A stretch of DNA of 64,000 nucleotides from Gnetum montanum (lineage: Eukaryota; Streptophyta; Gnetopsida; Gnetales; Gnetaceae), in the NCBI GenBank assembly GCA_015680685.1, contig MNCI01023527.1, forward strand, positions 131,863-195,862, read 5' to 3'. Position 1 is the stretch's first letter. Each line of letters begins with the position of its first letter. The position numbers and the translations under genes are program-made. Shown here in pieces: positions 46,229 to 57,734 of this stretch. A model generated the notes under the pieces. That model was not told where the DNA came from and ran no database searches. It was given only the letters and a program-made list of their open reading frames with translations.

Positions 46229-48658
46229 TACTCAAAACCATTTGAATGGATATCTAGCTATAAATTAACTACCCTTGTGGCATTTCTTTCCTATGACTAT
46301 GGTGGAACTTCTCCTTGCATAGGTGGAGTATATGGCAAGGGAGTGCTATTAGATGATGTAGAGTTAGGTGATGAACATGGAGGAGTATAAGTATAAGGAG
46401 ACTCATTTCTTGGTGTAGGCATTTGGTAATATTTAGAAGGGTAATAATGATGTGAGAAAGAATTGTGGATCACAGAGCCACGAGAAGATACAAATTTTTG
46501 AACATAATTTCCATAGCAATCTAACTACCTATAAGAATATTCCTACCATGGTGGTGGCATCCCCCATCACTATGGATTTTGTCACTATTGATATTACTCA
46601 TGAGGTTTAGGTGATGTTCCACTTGGATAATACTGAGTTTTAAGGAACTGCTACCTATAATTACCTTGTGGGTAAGGCAATCTCCTAGGTGATTGTCTTT
46701 TTGCAAATTTTAAACTTAAGGCATACACCCCCAGATTCTTGTAGATGTAACAACATAGGACAATATCCTTTGGGATATTCGTATTAGTAGATATCACATT
46801 TTTCATCATCTATTTTTGAATTTGCAACCTCATCAAATGCTATAGTCTTACCTTTTTGTTGATGATAATTCTTTTCTATTTTGTCTCAATCACTACTTCC
46901 TTGCTTTGCCTTTTCATCCACAATTTTAGAGCAGTTTGGAACTTCTTATCTAAGGAGTTCCACATTTTACTCATCTTAGCTAATATTTAAGTGATAGATT
47001 TTTGTATTGACAAGGTTTTTCTCTACACAACTTCATCTAGTGATTCCTCCTTCTCTAAGTCATAGAAACATACCTTCCTCTTGTAAATGAAAGGATCCCT
47101 ATTATGTTTCTTTTTACTTTCATGTTTTTCAACTCCCCTTCTTCCTTTGTCACCTATTCAATCAACCTTTGAATCTGATGGGCTCACATTTTCGAAAGTC
47201 TCCCTTAGGGATAAACTCTAAGAGTTTCCCGTGTTTTTTTTTCAAAGCCTATCTATGATGTGGTGGAGCTACTCCCTTTGAGAGAATCCATGGCCTCAAC
47301 ATCAATGAAAAAGAGAGTAGTGCTAACTAAAACCACATCCAAGAATTCATAATTTTTTTACTTCCATCTTTAAAGCAATTTCCTCAAATTGGATACTTTA
47401 AAGTATGTCTAGCATTTGTTGTTAAAAAATTCCAATATTATACTCCATCTATGGATGGATTCTAGCTCCAAAGACTAGTACCAGCTTTCTGCTTCTTTGA
47501 TAAATGTTCTTGGGAGAAATTTTAGCTTTTGCCACTCATTCTCAATGTTTTTTAAGGCACGGGCATCATGGAAAGCTAGTAGATGATGCTAGGGATTTGC
47601 ATTATATCCCTCTTCAAATTTGCAGATATTGTTCATATTCAACCCTTTAATCTTGTTATCCTTTTGATGCTTGATGAGGACTTTGATTGCTTTAGAAACA
47701 TTCAACATGGTTCTAATGGCTAATAATAGTTCATCATCATCATTACATTCAGGGTGGCCCCTATTATGATCATGCCTCCTATGGCAAGTTTTGTTGTGCC
47801 TCCTTTCTCAGTGATGTTTGTATTCCTTTCCATGTTAACTCCCATCTTGGTTCTTATCATCACAATGGACCTCTTATCATCTCCAGCTCAATCCCAATCA
47901 CTCCTACCTCTATCTCTATCATAACTCCCCTTGTCAAAATTTGATGATGAGGAGGATGGTGAAGGTGGAGGACTAGGAGAATGATGCCTTCTAGTCCTTC
48001 TCTTTTGATCCTTCTCCTGATCCTTCTATTTATATTTATCTTTCTCTTTATCGTTCTTCTTGTTCTTAGATGAACTACTAGGAGACTTTTATTTTGAGGT
48101 TCTTTGGCCTTTAGACCCTATCTTTCCTTCACCAAGGTTCTCTAAGGTTGACTACAACCATTGGTGAAAGGTGTTTGACTTAAAGAAAGGAGGATAACCT
48201 GTGTATTGAGAGGGCCTAGAAAAGAAATTCTCATTGCCTTTATGCGACTGTAGGAATAATGGTGGTGGAAATCATTTGCCTTTGGAGGCTTCATACTGGG
48301 CCTTCATGCATTAGTCTTTCTAGAGCTATGCTTTTGTAGGCTAATAGCTCTTAGAGATTTGATCCATGGTTTCATACTTAGGCCTTGTTGTTTCAATGCC
48401 CAATCTCATGAGTTGGATCATGAGCATGGAGGGAATGCATAAATCAAGAGGTAACAAAATGTTATCATCAATATATCTCTAGTGTAACTATTAATTCTAG
48501 TGGAGAATGAAAATGAAGTCCAAATAATAGAAATCTGGATGAGCATAGATGACTTTCAACTACTAAGGTTTCTCATTAGTAGTCCTCTGCGTTCTTTCTT
48601 GTTGACTATTGCATTTGTCCCCATGCGGTGGAGATTCATTCCTATGAGTAGAAGTCAT
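46229..48658 (-). pseudogene. gag of element A, long form
   Basis: Start at the ATG complementary to 48656-48658 (MTSTHRNESPPHGDK). The N-terminal region has PDFYYLDFIFILH; then a Lys/Ser-rich stretch (47850-48130), the degraded capsid domain (about 47650-47150), and a Pro/Tyr tail near 46270-46420. A Cys/His cluster is not intact. Numerous stops. It is interrupted by a solo LTR and finishes at 45154-45344. Confidence 0.7.
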
Positions 48659-48793
48659 TTTAGTAATGTATCTTAAGTATGCCTTGAGATTATTATTATT
48701 ATTATTATGAATGGTCTAGTATTGTGTTTTCTTTACAATGATTATATAAAATTTTACTAGTTAATAATATTTAGCACACTTAGCTAAACTAAG

Positions 48794-48811
48794 TCCCCAA
48801 AAATGGTGCCA
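48794..48811 (-). other. Primer-binding site of element A
   Basis: The minus strand reads TGGCACCATTTTTGGGGA, a decayed tRNA-Asp complement, one base from the LTR. Confidence 0.75.
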
Positions 48812-48812
48812 A

Positions 48813-49683
48813 TGATGAGTGGTAGGTATCCCCTACACCAACCATGTGAATCATAAGTGTTCACTAGCGGTCTAGTTAAATGCTACAGACTTAATTTTCC
48901 AAGTGGTCAATATTCCTAAATAGTGAATTGTGGAGTAGCAAATCATTATCTTCTTAAATCTACACTTGTGTCTAACTGTACGTATGGTTAAGTATAGTTA
49001 AGATATAAGATATGGATTTTTCTATATATATTTTGTTTTCTCTTAATTAATTAACAATAAAATGAGGATATAAAAATTAAATTAAATAACTAATTCATAA
49101 GTTAGCTATCCTAACATGAAGTAACCATTACCACTTATCATACACTTCCTGAACTTATACCAACGTTGCTAGGTTACCAGGTATATACTTCTAGGCATAC
49201 AATGTATCCACTCTATGATTACCAAGCATTAGTATGTTATGCTTGAAGCGGTTATAGTCATGTGCTTATGATTAATCATATTAATTAATTGAGAACATGG
49301 AAGTGAATTACATATAAAGTAAAGTACTAAAAGGAAATAGTAAAGCATTCTAAGTGCTACAATGGATAAAGGAAATCTCAATTTTATTTTCAATCATGCC
49401 AATGTGTCTAGGTATATAGGCACTCAAATAAAACTTTGTACAATCTCATATATTTACACTACAAGCACTCAAAGGAAAATATTTGAACTCTGGAATGGAG
49501 ACATGGTAAGAATTTGGCTAACTCTACGGTTGAAAGGTACCATAAATGCAAGGGGTACATGCATTTATATAGGCAATGACTACATTAGTGTTGATGTATC
49601 TATATCAACACATCCTGGCATGCATTGACAAGGATACATCAATGGACATGCGTTAATGCAACCTGTCTTATGATGTTTCATTA
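48813..49683 (-). repeat. 5' LTR of element A
   Basis: 871 bp, TGATGAG to TTTCATTA. It shares 49106-49683 with the truncated 3' LTR at 25177-25752. U3 has TTTATATAGGC and a GCATGC/CATTGACA/CATCAATG array (about 49560-49670). Confidence 0.88.
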
Positions 49684-50443
49684 CTCTTCTTTCTATCCTT
49701 CTCTATGAATTCCTTTATATATTTTTGTTGTCTTCCTCCTAGTCTTCAAATAATGAGAAATCATCAAAGTGTACATGTCAAATATACCTCCTCATAGAAT
49801 CCTTGTGTTCATAAGCCCTTCTTCTACTAGCGGGCCTTGGCTTGAGAGGCCTCCTAGGTTCATGGTATTTTTCCATATCTACAGGATTTGCTTCAAAGAA
49901 TATTGTGTGGTGATATGTCATAGCTCATCTTCAGTGAGGTTATACATGTTGTTTGAGGGCTTTCCTAAAGTGGATTAGGTATAGTGGAAATTTTCTTTGC
50001 TATGTGATCTATTGGTCTCATCCTCCATCCACTCCAAATTGACTTTAAAATGGAAAATTATTCCTTTCCTTTCTTTGTTAGTGCAGCTAATCTAGCCTTC
50101 TATCTACACTACATTAGGCAAGATCATGTAGGTAGAGTTTGATCATTTCCATTTCAAGATGGTAGCTCCTTGTTGCATGGCCCAACATGGTGCTTATAAC
50201 TGCTACTTAGAGCATGGAAGGAGCTAACTTATGTAGGTTTTGGATAATGTTGCCAAATGAATACCTCCATTGAAACTTTTTCTCTTGGTGGAAAATGCAT
50301 ATAAAGTCAAGGTAAAATATATTTTCTTCAAAAAATTTGATCCAAACTTTTTATAGAACTTGTTAATGATTATTCTCATCAACCTATGTTCATTCTTCAT
50401 TCCTAGTTAACGGTGGAATTTTTAACTTATGAGAGGTAGCCAT
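49684..50443 (-). pseudogene. gag of element C, N-terminal part
   Basis: Start at the ATG complementary to 50441-50443 (MATSHKLKIPPLTRNEE). FYLDFICIFHQ and QWRYSFGNI align with the N-terminal gag region of elements A, B and 3. It is cut at 49684 by the insertion of element A; the rest of C lies beyond the left edge of the window. Confidence 0.65.
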
Positions 50444-50564
50444 ATTTAAGAATTAGAAATGTGTATGCCTTTATTGATGTAGTAATAATATAGAAAAGAT
50501 AAATTGTTATGAAGCACTACACTAATCTTGTATAATTATAAATACTTCTAAACACCTAACATCG
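50444..50564 (-). other. Untranslated leader of element C
   Basis: AT-rich; no ORF. Confidence 0.5.
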
Positions 50565-50582
50565 TCCCTGACAATAGTGTTG
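50565..50582 (-). other. Primer-binding site of element C
   Basis: The minus strand reads CAACACTATTGTCAGGGA, a strongly decayed tRNA-Asp complement, two bases from the LTR. Confidence 0.65.
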
Positions 50583-50584
50583 AA

Positions 50585-51398
50585 TGTTGAGTAGTGAGTA
50601 GTTTCCATGCTCAACCATACGAATCTATGAGTCTATGTAGTAGTCTCTATCATAATCCATGGAATGAATAAGTTGTATGACTAGGAGTAAATTGGGGGAT
50701 TGTAGGTTGTTATCTTCTTAATCATGCTTGTGGTGGGTTCAAAGTGTATGGTTAAACATGACTAATATGTATGATTGATGTTTTAATTTGTTAATTATAA
50801 TAACAATAAAAATATACTAGAAATAAAATTAATCTAAACTAAACTAGTTAACTAATAGTACAAATGAAATAAAGTTCTACTGTGATGAGTAGCAACTTCA
50901 TCAACCTATGATCACACTCATAGATCTACATATTATTTACTAGGAAACCAAGTGAGTTAGTTACTAGGCAACTAAGTTAATTGTAATTACTTGAGGTATT
51001 GACATACTCATTTTGCATTCCTTGAGATAAACAGTATAGAAAAATATATCATTAAATTGCATTAAAAGTAAATTGTAGAAAATATAACACTAAGCTAAAT
51101 CAAGATGTTACAATGTGAGAGGAATTAATCTCAATCTTTATTTTCTTTCATGATTACATCTGGACGTAACTACATGAATAAATACTTCAACAAATAACAC
51201 ATGTTACACATTGTGAGCACTTGCTAACCAACTATATATTAAACAAATAAAGTAATATAATCTTCCTATGATTGTCTAAACTAATGATTATTACCATTGT
51301 AGCTTTCATATTTATAAGCGAAACTTATGTACTACATTAATGCATCATAGTCAATTGTGTCAATGCATCTCATTAAAATTTTGATTTATGTTTCATTA
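50585..51398 (-). repeat. 5' LTR of element C (oldest copy)
   Basis: 814 bp, TGTTGAG to TTCATTA. Collinear with the other LTRs but strongly diverged. Keeps ATATTTATAAG (about 51309-51319) and CATTAATGCATC. Confidence 0.8.
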
Positions 51399-53288
51399 AA
51401 ATAGCTTAATGTTTAATAACCACATACATTGTTAATGATAATCCTACATAATATGAAACCAACCTAGTATTCTTTAATTAGTTCAAAAAGAAGCAACTAA
51501 TTTTCTAGCCTCCTTCTTTGCTCAAATTAACTCTATAATTAAAGTGTCAAGGGTAGCTTGCTTACCATCTATTATCTTAATAGTAATCGTATTGGTGTTG
51601 GGTGGGGGAGGAATGGTGATGGGTGAGGGAAGGGAGGATGGTTGTTAAAATTTGAACTAGATGATTATATTTACCTCTAGACATATATCCAACACAAAAC
51701 TTTCATAGAACTTAGGTAGAACTTTATAACATAATGCCACCTACTAAAATTGAACCCATACCTTAGCATTTCCAAATCAATAATCTTAACAATCATTATA
51801 TAACACCAACTCTATGAGGTCAAAGCATGGCATGCATGTTTTACTTTTTAAAGCCTCCTCTAATGTTACATGCATGTCCTAGGGATCTTGATTAAGTTCA
51901 CAACTAATTTGGTTTGCATTAACCCCTATTCTTTTCTACCCTTCCTCTAAGACCTCTATTGAGGTGTGTTACTAATTATAATGACTAGTGTCGACATGAT
52001 GCTCATTGTTTTTTTTTTTTTTTTTTTTTTTGCACTTTGCTATTGGGCTTCACCTAAATTATGAATTGCCAACCCACTATCTTCCATATATGCTTATAGA
52101 ATTTTACTTGTCATTCTTGTCTATTCCTTGTTAGATTGTTCCTCCTTGGTCATCATTTATGTTAGTATTATTATCACATACATATTTGAATTTGGCTTTG
52201 CATATCCCTAAGTATTCTTTACCCTTTATGGTGTCTATCATTGCATCCAATCTTACTATCATTGTAGCCTTTGTCTCCAATTGAAATCCCCTTATTCAAA
52301 TTTGCAACTCCAACTTTGTTTAATGTTGTAGTTTGATTTTGCAAAGGAATATTAGCCTTTAGAGGTTGATATTATTTATTGATCAACTTTCCTTGATAGG
52401 AAAACTAAGAAAGATGTGTCTTTTTTGCATGCAAATGTAGCATACATTAAGATAGTTGTCGCAAAAATAGGTTAAAAGTGGTTCTTTTAGAATTATGTGA
52501 GAAGCCACCTCCATTCCTTCTAACATCCTAATATAAACATGCATCATCATCAAGGGTAAATCTTTGTAGGTTCATGGATTGATCATGAGAAGTTCTTTGA
52601 AGGGCCTTGTTATGATATGAAGCATACTTTTAATTATAACTCAACTAAAAGGTTAGGTATATGGAACCACATTGTGAGCCAGCATTTTTTTTAATTTGAT
52701 CTTAGATCTCTCTTTGTGTCATAAGGTGGCCCAATATTCATTTCTTCACCTACATGATCAATATACCCATCCTTAATGTAAGTATTTTCTCAATTACAAA
52801 CACCTCTCTTTCTTGTAGAAAAACAAATAAGATTGCATTCCCATGAAGGGTAGTTATCTCCACAATCATTCTTGATCAAGTTTTCTAAATCCAACTCCAT
52901 ATGTCACACAACTTTAGAGCCTATATGATTCAAATAGTAGAAAATGCCTATTGGAAGAGTTTTTGTTGAGATTTTAGAGCTTACTCCAAGATTATGATCA
53001 AAGGATCATCTTTGCATTGTAGAAGTTTGAAATTAATCCCTTTCTACTGCTCTAACTCCTCCTCTAAAAACCAACATTTTTGAGCAAATTAATGAAGGTC
53101 ATATGTAATCTTTGAACTTGGATTTATTCTCTTGGTGTTTGTACCTCCATCAATGCCATCAATAGCCCCCATCTCTAGGACTTTCTTGCTTGTTTCCTCA
53201 TTAAAACACTTAAAACTTTGGCATAAAACATCTTTAGCATTACATAATATAGCAATTTTAGCATATTCCAACATCATAGTGATAGCAT
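51399..53288 (-). other. Unrecognised coding relict
   Basis: The minus strand shows protein-like composition over about 1.9 kb but no frame is intact. Pieces: MMLEYAKIAILCNAKDVLCQ and SSKITYDLH (53089-53277), CWFLEEELEQ, KGINFKLLQCKDD, and LDAMIDTIKGKEYLGICKAK (about 52180-52240). The Glu/Leu/Lys-rich style resembles the C-terminal half of ORF2, but I cannot align it convincingly. A T23 run (52009-52031) interrupts it. It would be the insertion target of element C. Confidence 0.35.
52009..52031. repeat. T23 homopolymer
   Basis: 23 consecutive T (A23 on the minus strand). Confidence 0.9.
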
Positions 53289-54224
53289 GTTCCTTTTATC
53301 ATGTGGGGTCTATACCCCTAAAGCATGTTTGGAATACTTAAAATCATAAAAAAATAACTATTTTTTTACTGAAAATAGAATTTGAATGTGAAAATTATGA
53401 TATTTTACTTAGAAACTTTCTTATTTTACAAGCATTTTAGAAACCTCTAAATCTATATAAAAAAGCAAATCAAAATAGTTGGAATAAAAAATAAAATCAA
53501 TTTTAAAAAAAAACTTGCCAAATTTTCTTCGTATAAATGGTAAAATTATTGCTTTTTCCCATAAATAAAGAAAAAGATTAAAATAAGCAAAAACAAAACC
53601 TTGTTTTTTTCTAAATTCTTTTCTTTAAAGCCAAGAAATTATTTTGTAAAGTCTTAGTTTATTCCAAAAATAAATAATGAAAATAACATTACCTCAAACC
53701 CTATGAATACTATTCTATCCCATGTAGAGAATTTATTTATAAGATAACTCTTTGCTTACATCAACACATTACAACTTTAAGCCCTTTGTGATTAAGATCT
53801 TAAGTGAATGACATTTAGAGTACCTTCTTTCCTCAAGCATTATGCATCCTTATCGATATTAATAAAATAGGTTTTTTGGAAATTAATTTAAAATTTTACT
53901 ATTATTTCAGTTCAAAGTTTCTATTATTTGCATTTCTTTATCTTATCTTCTTTCATAATACGCTCTAAGTCCTAGGGTGATTTAGCTTCGACTAGATTGT
54001 GTTGGACAACTCATCTTTAAGGGCTAACTACCTAGAGGGTAAGAGGTCAAGGCTTGACTATTGCAAGATTCTAAGGCTTCAAAAACTTTGAAATTTTTTC
54101 ATCGATACCCTTAAAGAGTCTACCATATAAGGCAATATGATCTAGAAAATACAAACTTTTAGTTGTGAAAATTTATATAAAGTATTTTTTTTTTTTTTTT
54201 GAAGGAAGAAAGGGGCTTCAAAAT
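53289..54224. other. AT-rich DNA without recognisable features
   Basis: Dominated by A/T runs, with a T run near 54185-54200. No ORF, no clear terminal inverted repeats. Confidence 0.5.
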
Positions 54225-54915
54225 TGATGAGTGGTTGAAGGTATCCCTACGCTCAACCATATGAATTACAAAGCATTCACACATGATCTGGTCGAATTTC
54301 GTGGACTCTATAGTTTTCAATGCACTAGTCTTCTAGGTAATGAACCTTGCCCTAAGGTGTTCATTGTCTTCCTAATTACACTTGTGAAGCTCAATGGTAT
54401 GGTTAAGTGTAATTGAGGCATATGATTTTTATCATTTTATGTTTTACGCTCTTTGGTGCTTAAAGAAAGAGATGAAGTAATTTGATAACTAATTTAATTT
54501 AACTAACTGATTGGTCTCTAGCTAGTCTTAACATAAGCATCTGGTCCTACTTTTCGAACACGTCTTAAACCCACATATCCACTACTAGGTTACCAAGCAC
54601 TACACTACTACGTGCACCAAGTAATAACACTGTTGGGATTACCAAGCAAATACATGTTATGCTTGAAGCAGTCGTACTTATGTATTTAATCTATCTAGAT
54701 TATAAAAACTACAAGAGCTCTGCTACTACTATCAATTTGATGCCCATAAACATGGCTAGGAGCTCATATTTATAGTTTTTGCTCTAGGGCTACATCAATG
54801 AGGCCCCATCAATGTAGCAAATGATACGTCAACACAACCTCATCGATAGGGTGACACCATGTAAATAAGGCCCCATCAACAGGGGCTCGTCAACGTGACA
54901 CTTTGACACTCATCA
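54225..54915 (-). repeat. 3' LTR of element D
   Basis: 691 bp, TGATGAG to CTCATCA. U3 has CATATTTATAG (about 54767-54777) and repeated CATCAATG, CGTCAAC and CATCGATAGGG near-palindromes (54790-54905). Confidence 0.85.
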
Positions 54916-54927
54916 TACCCCCATGAC
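54916..54927 (-). other. 3' polypurine tract of element D
   Basis: The minus strand reads GTCATGGGGGTA abutting the LTR. Confidence 0.75.
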
Positions 54928-55149
54928 TAAATGAAAACTCATCCTTGATTTCTTTTACAAAACTGGGAAGTTATGCGATTAATAATTGCCTCTTAACAAA
55001 ATAACTAACTTGACAAAACTAAGTGCCTAAGTGTATGATCAACAAATTACAAAAAATTGTGATGTTCATGACACAAAATTGAACACCATGATGTGACTAC
55101 AAAAATTTGGATAACACATCCTCTAATAGTGTGAAGACGATGGTGAAGA

Positions 55150-57066
55150 TTAGATAGTCTTAGGTGGTGAAGGTTCCTAAGGCTCTAAAGGACCTTCGCC
55201 GGCTCCAGGCATGCACGGTACCTAAGGTAGCTATGGCTATCCTGCTGCAACTACAACCTCTGGTGGAAGGTGAAAGGCATTAAGCAATGCCTTCATCTTC
55301 TTCTCCTTGTTCCAAGGATCATTCACAATCTACGCAGCATCACCAATGTGGGCTGGAACAGGGACATCCCATAAACAGGGCATTATTAGGAACATCTCCT
55401 TTACATTGACAAATCAAGTAGCAAATTTTTTGTGTTTGATGATAAACACCCTTACTACTACATTCTACAGCTCCTGGTAGTCATTCATCCTCTTGGCCAA
55501 GTTTTCAGCAGTTGAGCATTGATCTATGAAGCATTCCTTGAGAACTTCAAGTTCAACGTTAGCCACCACAAGCTTATACTTGGTGTCCTTGTGGTGCTTG
55601 AACTTGGCCTCGTACAACAAGCACAAGCTAGCCACCTATTTCTCTAATTTAAAACATAGTCATCTGGCAGTCAACATGGCTAGATTTGTGTAACAAAGAT
55701 TGGCAAGCTCCATGTACTCCATCATCTTCTCGATCTACAACTCCTTTATGCAAGTTTTTGCCTTGTTGTAGGTATCTATCCCATCAATGATGGATTGCCA
55801 AACTTCTCTACCTTACTGGAGCTACTGGACGACTTCATTTGCTTTTTCCTTTGGTAATTGGATATGTTTTTCATTTACTTCTTTCTGTAGACCAACCTAC
55901 TCTCTATAATGGTCCTTAACTTTCTCAAATTTGAGAGCTTCATATTTCCAGGTAGCTACCTCAATTGTAGTTTTCTAGCAAAGGACATGCACCTTATCCA
56001 TGGAGAGATTCCTATTCTCTACTATCAATCTCTTCAATTTTGTGTTTCCTCTAGTTAGTTGCTCCTACTATTGATGCATAAAATTAGTTAACTATTGCTT
56101 GTACGCATCAACATTCCATAGGTGATGATTGTCTACAATCAACTAGACATTCTCCTAGCAAGTCTAATCCAAGGACTTTTGAATCTTGTGTTGTGTAGCC
56201 TCTGCCAAGGTTATATAAAATGCCACCATTTCCATTGCACCCTCAACCCCTTTGAGCTTGGACTAAATCTATTTCATAGCTTCATCTCTTGTTAGTACTA
56301 AGTTGGGAAATGTGGGGTCGGTAATTTGGGCCCTTAATTCAACAACTTTCAAAACCAAGTATTCATTCTACTCCCTCGTTATTTCAAGTTGCCCCTCCAA
56401 TATGATATTTTTTCCCCTTACCTCCAGTAGCTCCAACTAGGTTGCAATCATGTTATATGGAAGATCAAAGACATTCGAAAGTGATTGCCCAATTCTCACT
56501 AATTAGTCCAATAGTTCTTCATGCTATGCTATGTTTATTTTGTTACTTGTAGTTCCTATGAATGTTTGCACATCTTTAAGTGTAGTGATGTTTGGTGTAG
56601 ATGCCGCAGGTGCATTGAGCATTTCAATAATCCTATTAATGACTACTTATACTACTATTTCTTACCTTTGGTGCTACATCACCAAAACTGTTGTCTCCTC
56701 ATTCTCCTCTAAGCGCACGAAGAAGGTTGCAACATTTCCAAAGATTTCTAGGAGTGTCTGTTATTCTACAAGAGATACTATGACCTCTCTAGTGCTCGAA
56801 TTCGACCTTGTGGGCAACTGCATTCTTTGGGCTGAGAAAATGGATTCACCATCATCCATCAAGCTCATTGTTTAGGCCACCTCATTAAGGTAACTCATGG
56901 CTAATCTATATATAGATGGGTCACCATCACTCATACCTCCTTATTGCTCTTATTCACTCAAGATCCATTCTCTATATTCATGCAACCATTGGGAAGTTAC
57001 AGCGATGTCTAGCACTATTGTCTAAATGGTAGGTAGAGGTGGTGGTCACTACTACTCTTCTTGGAT
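55150..57066 (-). pseudogene. ORF2 of element D, C-terminal part
   Basis: Collinear with 25948-28744 of element A. It ends at TAA (55150-55152) after EPSPPKTI, like EPSPLGII of A. The Leu/Glu/Lys-rich helical content is typical of the ORF2 C-terminal half, with stops throughout. The N-terminal domain and start are missing because of the junction at about 57066. Confidence 0.6.
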
Positions 57067-57071
57067 ACTTA

Positions 57072-57568
57072 TGGTAAGCATCTTGGACTTTATGCATGAC
57101 TACCACTGGGATTACCAAGTGCAGATCCTAAGTACGCTACTGGGTTACCAAGTAGTCACACTTAAATGCTCGTAATCAAGTCGTACTCATTCCGCATTTT
57201 AACATGAGTTTAAGGGTAAGAGAGATTAACTAGGAAGGCAATAAATAACAATTAATTAAATAATTAAACTAAGTGAATGCTGCAATGATGAATTAATCTC
57301 GATCTTTATTGCTGGTCATGTGCATGTCCAAGTATGTCACACTCGAATAAAGGATGTCGTACAATTACAATCACCACACTACGGGCATACACGGAGAGGA
57401 AAAGGGTAGAGAGAGAAAATGAAAACTGAAATCAAATCTAACTCTAGACTTAACACCTATCTAATCTATGATATCTAAATCTTCTGTCTACCTCTTATTT
57501 ATAGATGAGGAGAAAAACTGTGATATCGCGTACGTGATATCGCAGTCGTCCCAAATGATGCCTCATCA
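57072..57568 (-). repeat. 3' LTR of element 5, distal end missing
   Basis: About 497 bp. Homology to the young LTRs begins abruptly at CATCTTGGAC; the first ~300 bp (with TGATGAG) and any TSD are gone. It retains AATAAAG (complement of CTTTATT, about 57303-57309), the TATA box (complement of CTTATTTATAG, about 57494-57504) and the palindromic pair at 57520-57545. Confidence 0.88.
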
Positions 57569-57580
57569 TACCCTCATGAC
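57569..57580 (-). other. 3' polypurine tract of element 5
   Basis: The minus strand reads AGTCATGAGGGTA before the 3' LTR (one interruption of the G run). Confidence 0.7.
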
Positions 57581-57734
57581 TGAATGAAAACTTGTCCTCG
57601 AGTTACAGTGATTACACAGTGGATAGGTATGGGATTATTAGATGGGGAAAATGGGATTATGCCATAGTGTAGAATGAAAAATAAATAAATACACAACACA
57701 AATAATGTTCTACATCTACAAAAATGGGTGGAAC

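Larger units (their letters stand above)
25177..49683 (-). mobile_element. Element A: Ty3/gypsy (Athila-like) copy with full pol, broken by later insertions
   Basis: In element orientation: 5' LTR 48813-49683, PBS 48794-48811, gag (46229-48658 and 45154-45349), protease, RT, RNase H and integrase (34369 down to about 30800), non-coding segment, ORF2 (25948-28744), PPT, and a 3' LTR cut by element B (25177-25752). Element 4 (34370-45153) is inserted at the gag-protease junction and a solo LTR (45350-46228) in gag. The order RNase H then integrase is typical of Ty3/gypsy. It is the only copy here with recognisable RT and integrase, but it is heavily mutated. Confidence 0.85.
54225..57066 (-). 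mobile_element. Element D: 3' fragment of an old copy (ORF2 + 3' LTR)
   Basis: The 3' LTR (54225-54915), PPT and the C-terminal part of ORF2 remain. The 5' side is cut at about 57066, where the truncated LTR of element 5 begins. The left TSD partner is not available. Confidence 0.75.

Noticed and set aside
52009-52031. Poly(A) tail of a SINE or processed pseudogene on the minus strand
   Set aside because: No target-site duplication, no pol III boxes and no recognisable gene upstream of the A-run.
53289-54224. Possible MITE (GGGGTCTATACCCC, GTTTGGAATA)
   Set aside because: I could not find a matching terminal inverted repeat or a target duplication.
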